This document shows, piece after piece, positions 8,765 to 15,979 of a stretch of DNA of 64,000 nt. The notes below the pieces were generated by a model. The model ran no database searches, had not been told where the DNA came from, and was given only the letters and a program-made list of their open reading frames with translations. A program made the translations under genes and the position numbers. Position 1 is the stretch's first letter; each line of letters begins with the position of its first letter. The DNA is from Spongiactinospora sp. TRM90649. Its GTDB lineage: Bacteria > Actinomycetota > Actinomycetes > Streptosporangiales > Streptosporangiaceae. Where the stretch lies: positions 36,348-100,347 of the forward strand of contig NZ_JARLTC010000043.1 of assembly GCF_029382225.1 (NCBI RefSeq). Direction: 5' to 3'.

Positions 8765-9376
8765 TTGCCCAAGATCGTCGACCATGACCAGCGAAGGGCG
8801 GAGCTCGCCGACGCCGCCCTCGACGTGATCGCCCGCGACGGCATCAGGGCGGTGACCCTGCGCACCGTCGCCGAGGCCGCCGGATGGTCGACGGGAGTGC
8901 TCAACCACTACTTCAAGTCGCACAATGACCTGCTGGTCGGCGCGCTGCGCAGGGCCGCCGAGATCCAGGGCAGGATGTTCCGGCAACTGCGCAACGACCT
9001 CTCCACCGACCCCATGCAGCGGCTGCGCCAGCTCGTCGAGAGCGTGCTGCCGCTCGACGCCCGCCGGGTCGCGATGACCCGCATCTTCCTGGTCTTCTAC
9101 GCCGAGGCGGCGGCCAGCCCCGAGGCCAGGGAGGAGGTCGCCGACTACCTGCACAACTGGCGGCGGGTGCTCGAACGCGTGATCACCGAGGCCCAGGAGG
9201 CCGGGCAACTGCCCGCGCACCTCGACCCCGCCGCGCTCGCCGTCGAGCTGGTCGCCCTCTCCGACGGGCTGGCCGTCCACGCGATCCTCGACGGGCAGGT
9301 GCTCAAGCGGCTCACCGCGGGCGAGGGCATCGAGATCGAGCTGGTGGAGAACTCCTTCCGGCTGTCCATGACCTGA
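8765..9376 (+). CDS. TetR/AcrR-family transcriptional regulator
   Basis: A 203-residue TetR regulator. The N-terminal helix-turn-helix occupies about residues 10-55 (ALDVIARDGIRAVTLRTVAE...), including the recognition helix region GWSTGVLNHYFKSH. The C-terminal part resembles the BetI-type ligand-binding domain. The start is TTG at 8765, set by a strong GAGGAGGA at 8753-8760. It is transcribed away from the transport/beta-oxidation operon and very likely represses it, with a CoA thioester or the free acid as the plausible inducer. Confidence 0.9.
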   Translation: MPKIVDHDQRRAELADAALDVIARDGIRAVTLRTVAEAAGWSTGVLNHYFKSHNDLLVGALRRAAEIQGRMFRQLRNDLSTDPMQRLRQLVESVLPLDARRVAMTRIFLVFYAEAAASPEAREEVADYLHNWRRVLERVITEAQEAGQLPAHLDPAALAVELVALSDGLAVHAILDGQVLKRLTAGEGIEIELVENSFRLSMT

Positions 9377-9467
9377 ACGCCCCTCCCGGCTTGACGGCGG
9401 CGTGATCCGCCCAGGTCAGGCCGGGTAGGAACGGCGGCGGCCGCCCGGCGGCCGATCCCCCCGCGGC

Positions 9468-9473
9468 TATGAT
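9468..9473 (+). promoter_or_regulatory. -10 element for a probably leaderless PaaX-family transcript
   Basis: TATGAT ends exactly seven bases before the ATG at 9481, so transcription would begin on the start codon. No Shine-Dalgarno sequence precedes that ATG and no convincing -35 is visible. Confidence 0.4.
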
Positions 9474-9480
9474 GCCGTGC

Positions 9481-10299
9481 ATGCTGCGCCCGCAGTCGGT
9501 CATGCTGACCTTCCTCGGTGACCACGTGTCCGGTCGGCGTGTCCTGGTATCCGCGGGGAGCTTCATCGACGTGTTCGCCCGGGTGGGCATCTCCGAGATG
9601 GCCACCCGGTCCACGCTGGCCCGCATGGTCCGGCGCGGCCTGCTGCACCGCAGGCGCGCCGGGCGGCACATGTACTTCGGGCTCACCGACACCATCGCCA
9701 AGGTCCTCCAGGACGGCGAGCGCCGGATCTGGCGCACCGGCGTCGTCAACGAGCACCAACGGGAGCACTGGACCCTCATCGGCTTCTCACTGCCGGAGTC
9801 CTGGCAGCGCGAGCGGCACGAGCTGCGCTCCCGGCTGATCTGGGCCGGGTTCGGCCCGCTCGGCAACGGCCTGTGGCTGGCCCCCGGCGACGTCGACGTC
9901 GCCGGCGTGGTGGAGGACCTCGGGGCGAACGTGAAGGTGTTCGCCGCCGAGCCCCGGCCGCCCACCGACATGCGCGCGCTCGTGTCCGACGCCTACGACC
10001 TCGACGGCCTGGGCCGGAAGTACGCCGACTTCCTCACCCGCTGGGACCAGGCCGACCCCATGCCCCGCGCGCCCGACGACCTGGCCCGCTCGCTGGTCCT
10101 GCTCACCGAGTGGCTGCAGATCATCCGGGTGGACCCCCGCCTTCCGGTGCGGCACCTGCCCGACGACTGGCCCGCCGGCAAGGCCCAGGCCGTGTGCCAC
10201 GCGCTGTATGAACGCTTCCGCCCGCAGGCCGCGGCGATCGTCGCCGACCTCCTGGACGCCATCCCCGACACCCGCCCCATCCAGAGGGGGCCTGAGTAG
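9481..10299 (+). CDS. PaaX-family transcriptional regulator
   Basis: A regulator of about 272 residues with the PaaX layout. An N-terminal winged helix (SVMLTFLGDHV...ARVGISEMATRSTLARMVRRGLL) is followed by the central WTLIGFSLPES region and a C-terminal PaaX domain. PaaX proteins usually repress phenylacetate or other aromatic-acid catabolic genes and sense a CoA thioester. I start at ATG 9481 rather than the in-frame ATG at 9469, because the latter lies inside a good -10 element (TATGAT) placed for a leaderless start at 9481. No catabolic gene is directly downstream, so the target may be the acid-CoA operon on the left or genes elsewhere. Confidence 0.85.
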   Translation: MLRPQSVMLTFLGDHVSGRRVLVSAGSFIDVFARVGISEMATRSTLARMVRRGLLHRRRAGRHMYFGLTDTIAKVLQDGERRIWRTGVVNEHQREHWTLIGFSLPESWQRERHELRSRLIWAGFGPLGNGLWLAPGDVDVAGVVEDLGANVKVFAAEPRPPTDMRALVSDAYDLDGLGRKYADFLTRWDQADPMPRAPDDLARSLVLLTEWLQIIRVDPRLPVRHLPDDWPAGKAQAVCHALYERFRPQAAAIVADLLDAIPDTRPIQRGPE

Positions 10300-10345
10300 G
10301 GCACCACTCATGCGGGCGACGCCCCGCCGCGCCGACTGTGCCCTG

Positions 10346-10652
10346 AGACCGGTCAACCCGGTCAGCGGCTGCGCCGCCGTCGCCCGCACCCCCGACGACC
10401 TGCACACCGTGTACATCGGCACGGACGCGAGGCCGCACGCCGTGGCGTGGAACCCCGCGACCGGATGGACCGCACCGGTCCGGGTGGGCGGCCCGCCGCG
10501 CCGCCCGCCTCCCTGGCCGCCGGGCCCGCGCTGGTGGCCGCCGTCCCGACGTGGTGGACCTGTTCTGGATCGGGCAGGACGTCCGCCTCTACACCACCTG
10601 GTGGACGCCGGGCGGCGGCTGGAACCCCGGTTACCTCCCGCTCGACGTCTGA
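10346..10652 (+). pseudogene. Decayed beta-propeller/lectin-like gene fragment (two frameshifts)
   Basis: Three short stretches in three successive frames read as consecutive repeats of a propeller-type domain. The first is TPDDLHTVYIGTDARPHAVA followed by a WNPATGW-type end. The second is LAAGPALVAAVP in another frame. The third is VVDLFWIGQDVRLYTTWW in the last frame, ending at TGA 10650-10652. The WIGxDxxLYTTWW pattern recurs in actinobacterial tryptophan-rich propeller repeats. No start codon or signal peptide remains. I judge it a remnant of a longer secreted protein; the 3' end converges on, and overlaps by 22 bases, the P450 gene. Confidence 0.5.
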
Positions 10653-11866
10653 GCGGCCAGGCGGACGGGCAGCTCCCTGATCGAGCGGATGAAGAAACTC
10701 GGGCACCAGCCCACCTCGCCCGGCTCGCAGTCCAGCACCATGCCCGGAAAGCGGCGGAACAGCGAGTCGAGGGCCACCTGGCCCTCGACCCTGGCCAGGT
10801 GCGCCCCCAGGCAGTAGTGCACGCCGTGGCTGAAGGCCAGGTGCGGGTTGGGCGTGCGGGTGATGTCGAGCCGGTCGGGATCCACGAAGATCGCCGGGTC
10901 GCGGTTGAGGGAGTGGACCGGCAGGAAGATGAGCGAGCCCGCCGGGATGACCTGCTCCGCCACCGGGATGTCGGCCTTCGCGTGGCCCTCGACCACCGAG
11001 ATCGAGCTCTGGAAGCGCAGGAACTCCTCGACCGCGGTGCCGGTCAGCTCGGGCCGCGCCCGCAGCAGGTCGCGCTGCTCCGGATTCACCAGCAGTTCGT
11101 GCGCGCCGTTGCCGATCAGGTTGGCCGTGGTGAGGAAGCCAGCGAAGATGAACAGCATCACGGTGGTGACCAGCTCGCGCTCGGACAGCCGGTTCGCGCC
11201 GTCGCGCGCCTCGATCAGCGCCTGGATGAGGTCGTCGCCCGGTTCGACGCGCTTGCGCTCGATCACCCTGCGGGCGTAGTCGCCCAGCTCGGCCTGCTGC
11301 TCGCGAAAACGCGTCACCAGGTCGCCGCTCGGCTGGATCTCGCGCAGGAAGACGGCATGCTCCATCAGGACGCCGAGGTCGTCGCGGGGCAGGCCGAGCA
11401 GTTCGGCGATCACCAGCATCGGCAGCGGCAGCGCGTAGTCGCGGATCAGCTCCGCCCGGGGCTTGCGGCCGATGTCGTCGAGCAGGTCGTCGGCGATCTC
11501 CTGGATGCGGGGGCGCAGGCGCTCGATCTGGCGGCGGGTGAAGGCCGCCTGGACCAGCCGCCGCAGCCGGGTGTGCTCCGGCGGGTCGGTGCTCACCATG
11601 TTGTCGGCGAGCGCGCTCTCGGCCTTGCGCCCGTCGGCGCTCACCGTGTCGGCGTGATGCCTGGCCTTGCTGAACCCCGGGTCGCTGAGCACGGAGCACG
11701 CGTCGGCGTGATGGGGAACGAACCACGCCTCACGCCCGAGGGGGGTGATGATCCGGTGCAGGCGCCCCCGCGCCCGCAGCTCCTCATAGAAGGGGTAGGG
11801 ATCCGTCAGGGCCGACAGCGGGAAGACCGCCGTCGATCCGGCCACCGGTTCGGCGGTGTGGGACAT
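10631..11866 (-). CDS. Cytochrome P450 with atypical I-helix
   Basis: A 411-residue soluble bacterial P450 (CYP105/107-like size). The ExxR motif is EFLR at about 281-284 and the heme loop FSHGVHYCLGAHLAR places the axial Cys at 352. The I-helix motif, normally AGxE/DTT, reads AGFLTT at 242-247: the conserved Thr is kept but the acidic residue of the proton-relay pair is replaced by Leu. Such changes occur in P450s with unusual chemistry or substrate-assisted proton delivery. No ferredoxin or reductase gene is adjacent. The promoter (see 11901-11929) contains a palindrome, so the gene is probably repressor-controlled. Substrate unknown. Confidence 0.92.
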   Translation of the reverse strand: MSHTAEPVAGSTAVFPLSALTDPYPFYEELRARGRLHRIITPLGREAWFVPHHADACSVLSDPGFSKARHHADTVSADGRKAESALADNMVSTDPPEHTRLRRLVQAAFTRRQIERLRPRIQEIADDLLDDIGRKPRAELIRDYALPLPMLVIAELLGLPRDDLGVLMEHAVFLREIQPSGDLVTRFREQQAELGDYARRVIERKRVEPGDDLIQALIEARDGANRLSERELVTTVMLFIFAGFLTTANLIGNGAHELLVNPEQRDLLRARPELTGTAVEEFLRFQSSISVVEGHAKADIPVAEQVIPAGSLIFLPVHSLNRDPAIFVDPDRLDITRTPNPHLAFSHGVHYCLGAHLARVEGQVALDSLFRRFPGMVLDCEPGEVGWCPSFFIRSIRELPVRLAAQTSSGR

Positions 11867-11900
11867 GGTGAACCCCCGCGGCAGGTGAACTTACTCACTG

Positions 11901-11929
11901 AAGGTATTCTTACGGATACCATGCGTCAA
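11901..11929 (-). promoter_or_regulatory. P450 promoter
   Basis: On the minus strand TTGACG (11929-11924) and TACCTT (11906-11901) are separated by exactly 17 bp and lie 35-60 bp upstream of the P450 ATG, which has a GGGGG-type ribosome site. This is one of the best sigma-70-type promoters in the window. Confidence 0.6.
11903..11920. promoter_or_regulatory. Palindrome inside P450 promoter spacer (candidate operator)
   Basis: GGTATCCGTAAGAATACC (minus strand) is an inverted repeat with GGTAT/ATACC arms. It fills the spacer and the first half of the -10, the usual position for a repressor operator of the TetR or MarR type. The cognate regulator is not obvious locally. Confidence 0.45.
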
Positions 11930-11978
11930 TACATCGGCAAGTGGCCGACGTGTCGGGCAACGACTCCCCCACCGCCCG

Positions 11979-12374
11979 TCAGACGTTGCCCAGCACCCTG
12001 GTGATCGTGATCAGCAGCACGACGCGCGCCGGGTTGTCCCTCGGCGGCTTGTACCTCTCGGCGTAGCGCCGCTCGGCGTCGGCGACCTGCTCCGCGCCGG
12101 TCAGCACCACGGCACGGCCCTCCAGGGTCGACCAGCGGCGACCGTCCACCTGGCAGACCGCGACGGCCAGGCCGTCCGGGCCGAACGCCGCGATCAGGCG
12201 GGCCTTCTTGGACGCGCCGGACGTGATGACCCTGGCCACGCCCCCGGCCGGGTCGAGCGTGACGCCCACGGGGACCACGTGGGGGGTGCCGTCGGGCCGT
12301 ACGACGGTGAGCGTGCACAGGTGACGCTCCTGCCAGAACCCGGCGAACGCCTCGCCCTTAGCGGTCAGATCCAC
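11979..12374 (-). CDS. PPOX-class (pyridoxamine 5'-phosphate oxidase-like) FMN/F420-binding protein
   Basis: A 131-residue split beta-barrel flavin or F420-binding protein of the actinobacterial PPOX class. The family landmarks are LCTLTVVRPDGTPHVVPVG near residues 19-37, SGASKKARLIA, and a WSTLEGRAVVL strand. It lacks a signal peptide and is cytosolic. Many relatives use F420H2 to reduce small substrates, but the cofactor cannot be settled from sequence. The start is GTG at 12374, 13 bases after the FRG gene end, so the two may be co-transcribed. Confidence 0.85.
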   Translation of the reverse strand: MDLTAKGEAFAGFWQERHLCTLTVVRPDGTPHVVPVGVTLDPAGGVARVITSGASKKARLIAAFGPDGLAVAVCQVDGRRWSTLEGRAVVLTGAEQVADAERRYAERYKPPRDNPARVVLLITITRVLGNV

Positions 12375-12387
12375 CCGCTCATCGTAG

Positions 12388-13416
12388 CTAGCGGGACAGG
12401 AACTCCCGCTTGATCTCCTGGCTCAGGGTGTCCTGGTCGCGGAACAGCACGAAATGATCGATCCCGGCGAACTGGATGAGGTGCTTCACGCCGTACACGG
12501 CGGCGGCCGGGGAGATCGTCACCTGGCGCAGCACCGTGGCCGGCAGTTGCCTCTCCAACGGCTCGCGGGAGCGGCCGAACACGGTGAACATGCAGCGCTG
12601 CGCGGCCAGCCGCTGGTGGTGCCAGCGGGAGTAGGTGGGCACGACCTGGTCGAAACTCCATCGGCGGCGGCTGATCATCTGCTCGAAGTAGTCGTACTCG
12701 GCGCTCTGGCCGAGGTCCCAGATCCGGTCGCGGTCGGTGGCCAGGCGGGAGGCGGCGTAGGGGTTGAGGACCCACACCGAGGGTGTCCCGGCGACCGGCG
12801 GCTCGACGTAGGGCCTGCCCCGGTGGGGGCCCCAGTGCGCGGCGAGCCGCTCCCGGTAGGTCTGTAGCGCGAAGTACAGCGCCACGGCGAGGACCTCGGT
12901 CCAGTCCAGCAGCCTGGTCGGGATGCCGTGGTGCTGCATCTCGGCCAGGGTCTCCCAGGACGACCGGTGCTCGGCGTTGGCCAGGATGCTGTAACGATGG
13001 TAGGCGTCGCGCTCGCCCGGCCACAGCAGTTCCCGCGCCCTGAGCTCGGCCTCGCACTCGTCCAGACTGTTCCTGGCGTCCTTGATCCGGGCGTCGATCG
13101 CCGCCAGCCCGGCCCTGGACCTGGGGACATCCGGACGGCTCGCGGCGAACTCCCGGTCGTGCGCGGCGCGCCGCTCCTTGCGCTCCTTGCGCAACCGCCT
13201 GATCCGCTCGTCCAGTTCCTCGGCGCGCTCCCGCAGGTGGCTGGTCTCGTCACGTTTCGGGGTGCCCCGGAACAGACTGGGCAGCAGCGTGAACGCGTCG
13301 CTGGTGTGGCCGCGGAACCAGGCGTGGTGGTAGGAGCATCTCAGCTCCTCGCAGGCGTCCTCGACCGCGCGCAGGAACCTCTGGAACTCGTCGGCCGCGG
13401 CGTCCCAGGAACTCAC
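12388..13416 (-). CDS. FRG-domain protein with coiled-coil insertion
   Basis: A 342-residue cytosolic protein. The FRG signature WFRGHTSDAFTLLPSLFR is at about 33-50 and the second half of the domain resumes at TLAEMQHHGIPTRLLDWTE near 156-174. Between them lies an insertion of about 100 residues that is rich in Glu/Arg/Lys, especially about 59-90 and 105-130, and looks like an antiparallel coiled coil. FRG domains are widespread in bacteria and phages and are often found in defence-associated or mobile contexts, but their biochemical activity is not known to me. The start is GTG. Neighbours give no functional lead beyond the tRNA-like gene just upstream. Confidence 0.85.
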   Translation of the reverse strand: MSSWDAAADEFQRFLRAVEDACEELRCSYHHAWFRGHTSDAFTLLPSLFRGTPKRDETSHLRERAEELDERIRRLRKERKERRAAHDREFAASRPDVPRSRAGLAAIDARIKDARNSLDECEAELRARELLWPGERDAYHRYSILANAEHRSSWETLAEMQHHGIPTRLLDWTEVLAVALYFALQTYRERLAAHWGPHRGRPYVEPPVAGTPSVWVLNPYAASRLATDRDRIWDLGQSAEYDYFEQMISRRRWSFDQVVPTYSRWHHQRLAAQRCMFTVFGRSREPLERQLPATVLRQVTISPAAAVYGVKHLIQFAGIDHFVLFRDQDTLSQEIKREFLSR

Positions 13417-13445
13417 CTGCGCGAATCTCCCCGTCGTTCCGGCGG

Positions 13446-13522
13446 TCGGGATGGAAGGGCTCGAACCTCCGGCCTGCTGGTAACAAGTAAGCCAGCCGCT
13501 CTACCATCTGAGCTACACCCCG
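13446..13522 (-). tRNA. tRNA-like gene with an 11-nt anticodon loop
   Basis: The minus strand folds into a near-complete cloverleaf. The acceptor CGGGGTG pairs with CATCCCG, the D arm is GCTC/GAGC, the T arm is GGAGG TTCGAGC CCTTC, and A73 is present. No CCA is encoded. The anticodon stem GCTGG/CCAGC is perfect but encloses 11 nt (CTTACTTGTTA) instead of 7. Removing four bases would give the loop CTTGTTA (anticodon TGT, Thr), but this reading is not secure. The C1-G72 pair with A73 resembles tRNA-Pro. It could be a real isoacceptor with an insertion, a suppressor-like tRNA, or a pseudogene. Confidence 0.6.
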
Positions 13523-13756
13523 GCGGCGTATCGCCCCGCGACGTGTAACCCGCATTCCCGAGGCCGTCACCCGAGTGGATCAAGCCGCGGGCGGCGGGCG
13601 GCTCAACGCCGGACAGTGGACGAGTCGGCGTCCAACGGGCGGGCGGTCCGCCGTCAGCCCCTTCCCGCCGTCAGGCCCTCCACCGGGCGGCACCTTCCCA
13701 CCGGTTGGCTCCTTGCGGCCGTCGGGGCCGTGTACGGACCGGTGGGCGTCAGGGGG

Positions 13757-15802
13757 TCAGGCTGGGACGGAGTCGATGTCTCGGTCGTAGTGGCGGTGGG
13801 CGGCGATCGCTTCGGTGAAGGCTTGGGTGAAGGCGTCGCCGACGGTGTCCGGGCCGATGACGCCCTGGGGGCCCGGGAGTGCGGCGGCCTCCAGTAGGGC
13901 GCGTCCGCCGGGGAGGGCTCCGATGGCCTTGCCGTGCCGGAAGGCCTCGCGGACGAAGTGGACCGCGCGGCCGTCGTTCGCCAGTTCACCGCCGTCGGCC
14001 AGCAGCACGGCGTCGTAGAGCACCGAGGAGGCCGCGCTGATCTGCTTGTCCACGGTCACCGGCCCGACGGTCCCCTCGTGCGGGGCCAGCACCTCGCAGA
14101 TCGCCCCGTGGCCCTCCAGCGCCTCGCGAACCGGGGACAGCGCGCTCGCGTCGGTCCCGTCGGCGGCCAGTACGGCGATCTTGCGGGTGGCGATCGAGTC
14201 GTGCGTGGTGTTGGCCTGGCTCAGCGCGGGCGAGCTCCTGCCGTGGTTGGCCGCGCCGGGCTTGGGCGCGGGGATGCCGAGTCCCGCGGCCACCGCGGCG
14301 GCCAGGTCGCCGTCGATGCGGCCCAGGTGCTCGACGACCTTCTCCTTGATGTAGTGCCGCTCCACGTGGCCCAGCTCGAATCGGAACGCCGCCACGATGT
14401 GCCGCTTCTCCCAGTCGGCCATGCTGTTCCAGAACAGCGTGGCCTGGCTGTAGTGGTCGTCGAAGCTGGGGCTGCGCTTGCGGATCTTCTCGCCGTCCAC
14501 GCGTTCCTGGTAGTGCTTGAACACCCCGTCCCATTCGCCGCTCCGGATCGCCGGCATCGGACAGCCGCCGGTGATGGTGTTGGGCGAGTAGCTGCTCTCG
14601 TTGGTGTAGATCATGTGCTGGTGGTAGCCGTCCCGCTGGTCGTTGTAGACCGACACGATCGGGCGGTTGATCGGAATCTGCGGGAAGTTCGGCCCGCCCA
14701 GCCGGATCAACTGGGTGTCCAGGTAGGAGAAGTTGCGGCCCTGCAGCAACGGGTCGTTGGTGAAGTCGATGCCCGGCACCACGTTGGCGGTGCAGAACGC
14801 GATCTGCTCGGTCTCGGCGAAGAAGTTGTTCGGGTTGCGGTTGAGCACCATCTTGCCGACGGAGCGGACCGGGACCTCCTCCTCCGGGATGATCTTGGTG
14901 GCGTCCAGCAGATCGAAGTCGAACTTGTGCTCGTCGGCCTCGGGCACGAGCTGCACGCCCAGCTCGTACTCGGGGAACGCGCCGGCCGCGATCGCGTCCC
15001 ACAGGTCCCGGCGGTTGAAGTCGGGGTCGTTGCCCTGGACGCGCAGCACCTCGTCCCACACCAGGGAGTGCGTGCCGAGCATCGGCTTCCAGTGGAACTT
15101 CACGAACGTGCCGCGCCCCTGCGCGTTGACCAGCCGGAAGGTGTGGACGCCGAAGCCCTGCATCATCCGGAAGCTGCGCGGGATGGCCCGGTCCGACATC
15201 AGCCACATGACCATGTGCAGGCTCTCCGGCTGGAGCTGCACGAAGTCCCAGAAGGTGTCGTGGGCCGACTGCGCCTGCGGGATCTCGTTGTGCGGCTCCG
15301 GCTTGACCGAGTGCACGAAGTCGGGGAACTTGATCGCGTCCTGGATGAAGAACACCGGCATGTTGTTGCCGACCAGGTCGTAGTTGCCCAGCCGGGTGTA
15401 GAACTTGGTGGCGAAGCCGCGCACGTCGCGCACGGTGTCCGCCGAGCCGCGCGAGCCAGCCACGGTGGAGAAGCGCACGAACGTCGGGGTCACCAGCGAC
15501 GGGTCGGTCAGGAACGCAGCGACGGTGAACTCCGCGAGGGAGTCGTCGTAGGCCCGGAACTGGCCGTAGGCCCCCGCACCGCGCGCGTGCACCACGCGCT
15601 CGGGGATCCGCTCGTGGTCGAACCGCATGATCTTCTCGCGGAAGTGGAAGTCCTCCAGCAGGGTCGGGCCCCGCTCCCCCACGCGCAGCGAGTTGTCGGT
15701 GTCGTCCACCCGGACGCCCTGGTCGGTCGTCATCCGCTTGTCGCGCGGGTCCACGCGGTACTGCTCAAGCTGCTGCTGCTTGTCGTCGGCTTCCCCGGCC
15801 AC
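13757..15802 (-). CDS. Large-subunit monofunctional catalase (HPII/KatE type)
   Basis: A heme catalase of about 681 residues. Catalytic His72 lies in VVHARGAGAYG, the conserved Asn is at 145/146 in GNNMPVFF, and the heme-ligand Tyr359 is in RNFSYLDTQ. The last 150 residues form the flavodoxin/glutaminase-like C-terminal domain typical of large catalases (starting KIAVLAADGTDAS). I start at GTG 15802 because the family consensus begins just before KQQQLEQYRVD. In-frame ATG codons at 15859 and further upstream would add unconserved sequence running toward the divergent PucR gene. It disproportionates H2O2 in the cytosol. Confidence 0.93.
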   Translation of the reverse strand: MAGEADDKQQQLEQYRVDPRDKRMTTDQGVRVDDTDNSLRVGERGPTLLEDFHFREKIMRFDHERIPERVVHARGAGAYGQFRAYDDSLAEFTVAAFLTDPSLVTPTFVRFSTVAGSRGSADTVRDVRGFATKFYTRLGNYDLVGNNMPVFFIQDAIKFPDFVHSVKPEPHNEIPQAQSAHDTFWDFVQLQPESLHMVMWLMSDRAIPRSFRMMQGFGVHTFRLVNAQGRGTFVKFHWKPMLGTHSLVWDEVLRVQGNDPDFNRRDLWDAIAAGAFPEYELGVQLVPEADEHKFDFDLLDATKIIPEEEVPVRSVGKMVLNRNPNNFFAETEQIAFCTANVVPGIDFTNDPLLQGRNFSYLDTQLIRLGGPNFPQIPINRPIVSVYNDQRDGYHQHMIYTNESSYSPNTITGGCPMPAIRSGEWDGVFKHYQERVDGEKIRKRSPSFDDHYSQATLFWNSMADWEKRHIVAAFRFELGHVERHYIKEKVVEHLGRIDGDLAAAVAAGLGIPAPKPGAANHGRSSPALSQANTTHDSIATRKIAVLAADGTDASALSPVREALEGHGAICEVLAPHEGTVGPVTVDKQISAASSVLYDAVLLADGGELANDGRAVHFVREAFRHGKAIGALPGGRALLEAAALPGPQGVIGPDTVGDAFTQAFTEAIAAHRHYDRDIDSVPA

Positions 15803-15979
15803 GGCTCCCCCATGAAGTCTGAACGCCAATTTGTCCGTTCGGGGGCCATCGCTTCCCATACCCAGGTCGGCGCTACCCGAAAGCAGGGTTCCCGCCCGGG
15901 GGTTGATCGTTCGCATCAGAGGGCACACCCGTACAATTCACCACAGGCCGCACGCACCCCGACTCACGGAGCTGGCACC

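Noticed and set aside
10653..12004. Plus-strand open frame opposite the P450 gene
   Set aside because: Antisense to a P450 with all family motifs; composition typical of shadow frames.
13446..13522. Calling the odd tRNA as ordinary tRNA-Thr(TGT), tRNA-Asn(GTT) or tRNA-Val(TAC)
   Set aside because: Each anticodon can be read within the 11-nt loop, but none gives a 7-nt loop with a purine at position 37 and an intact stem, so no isotype is assigned.
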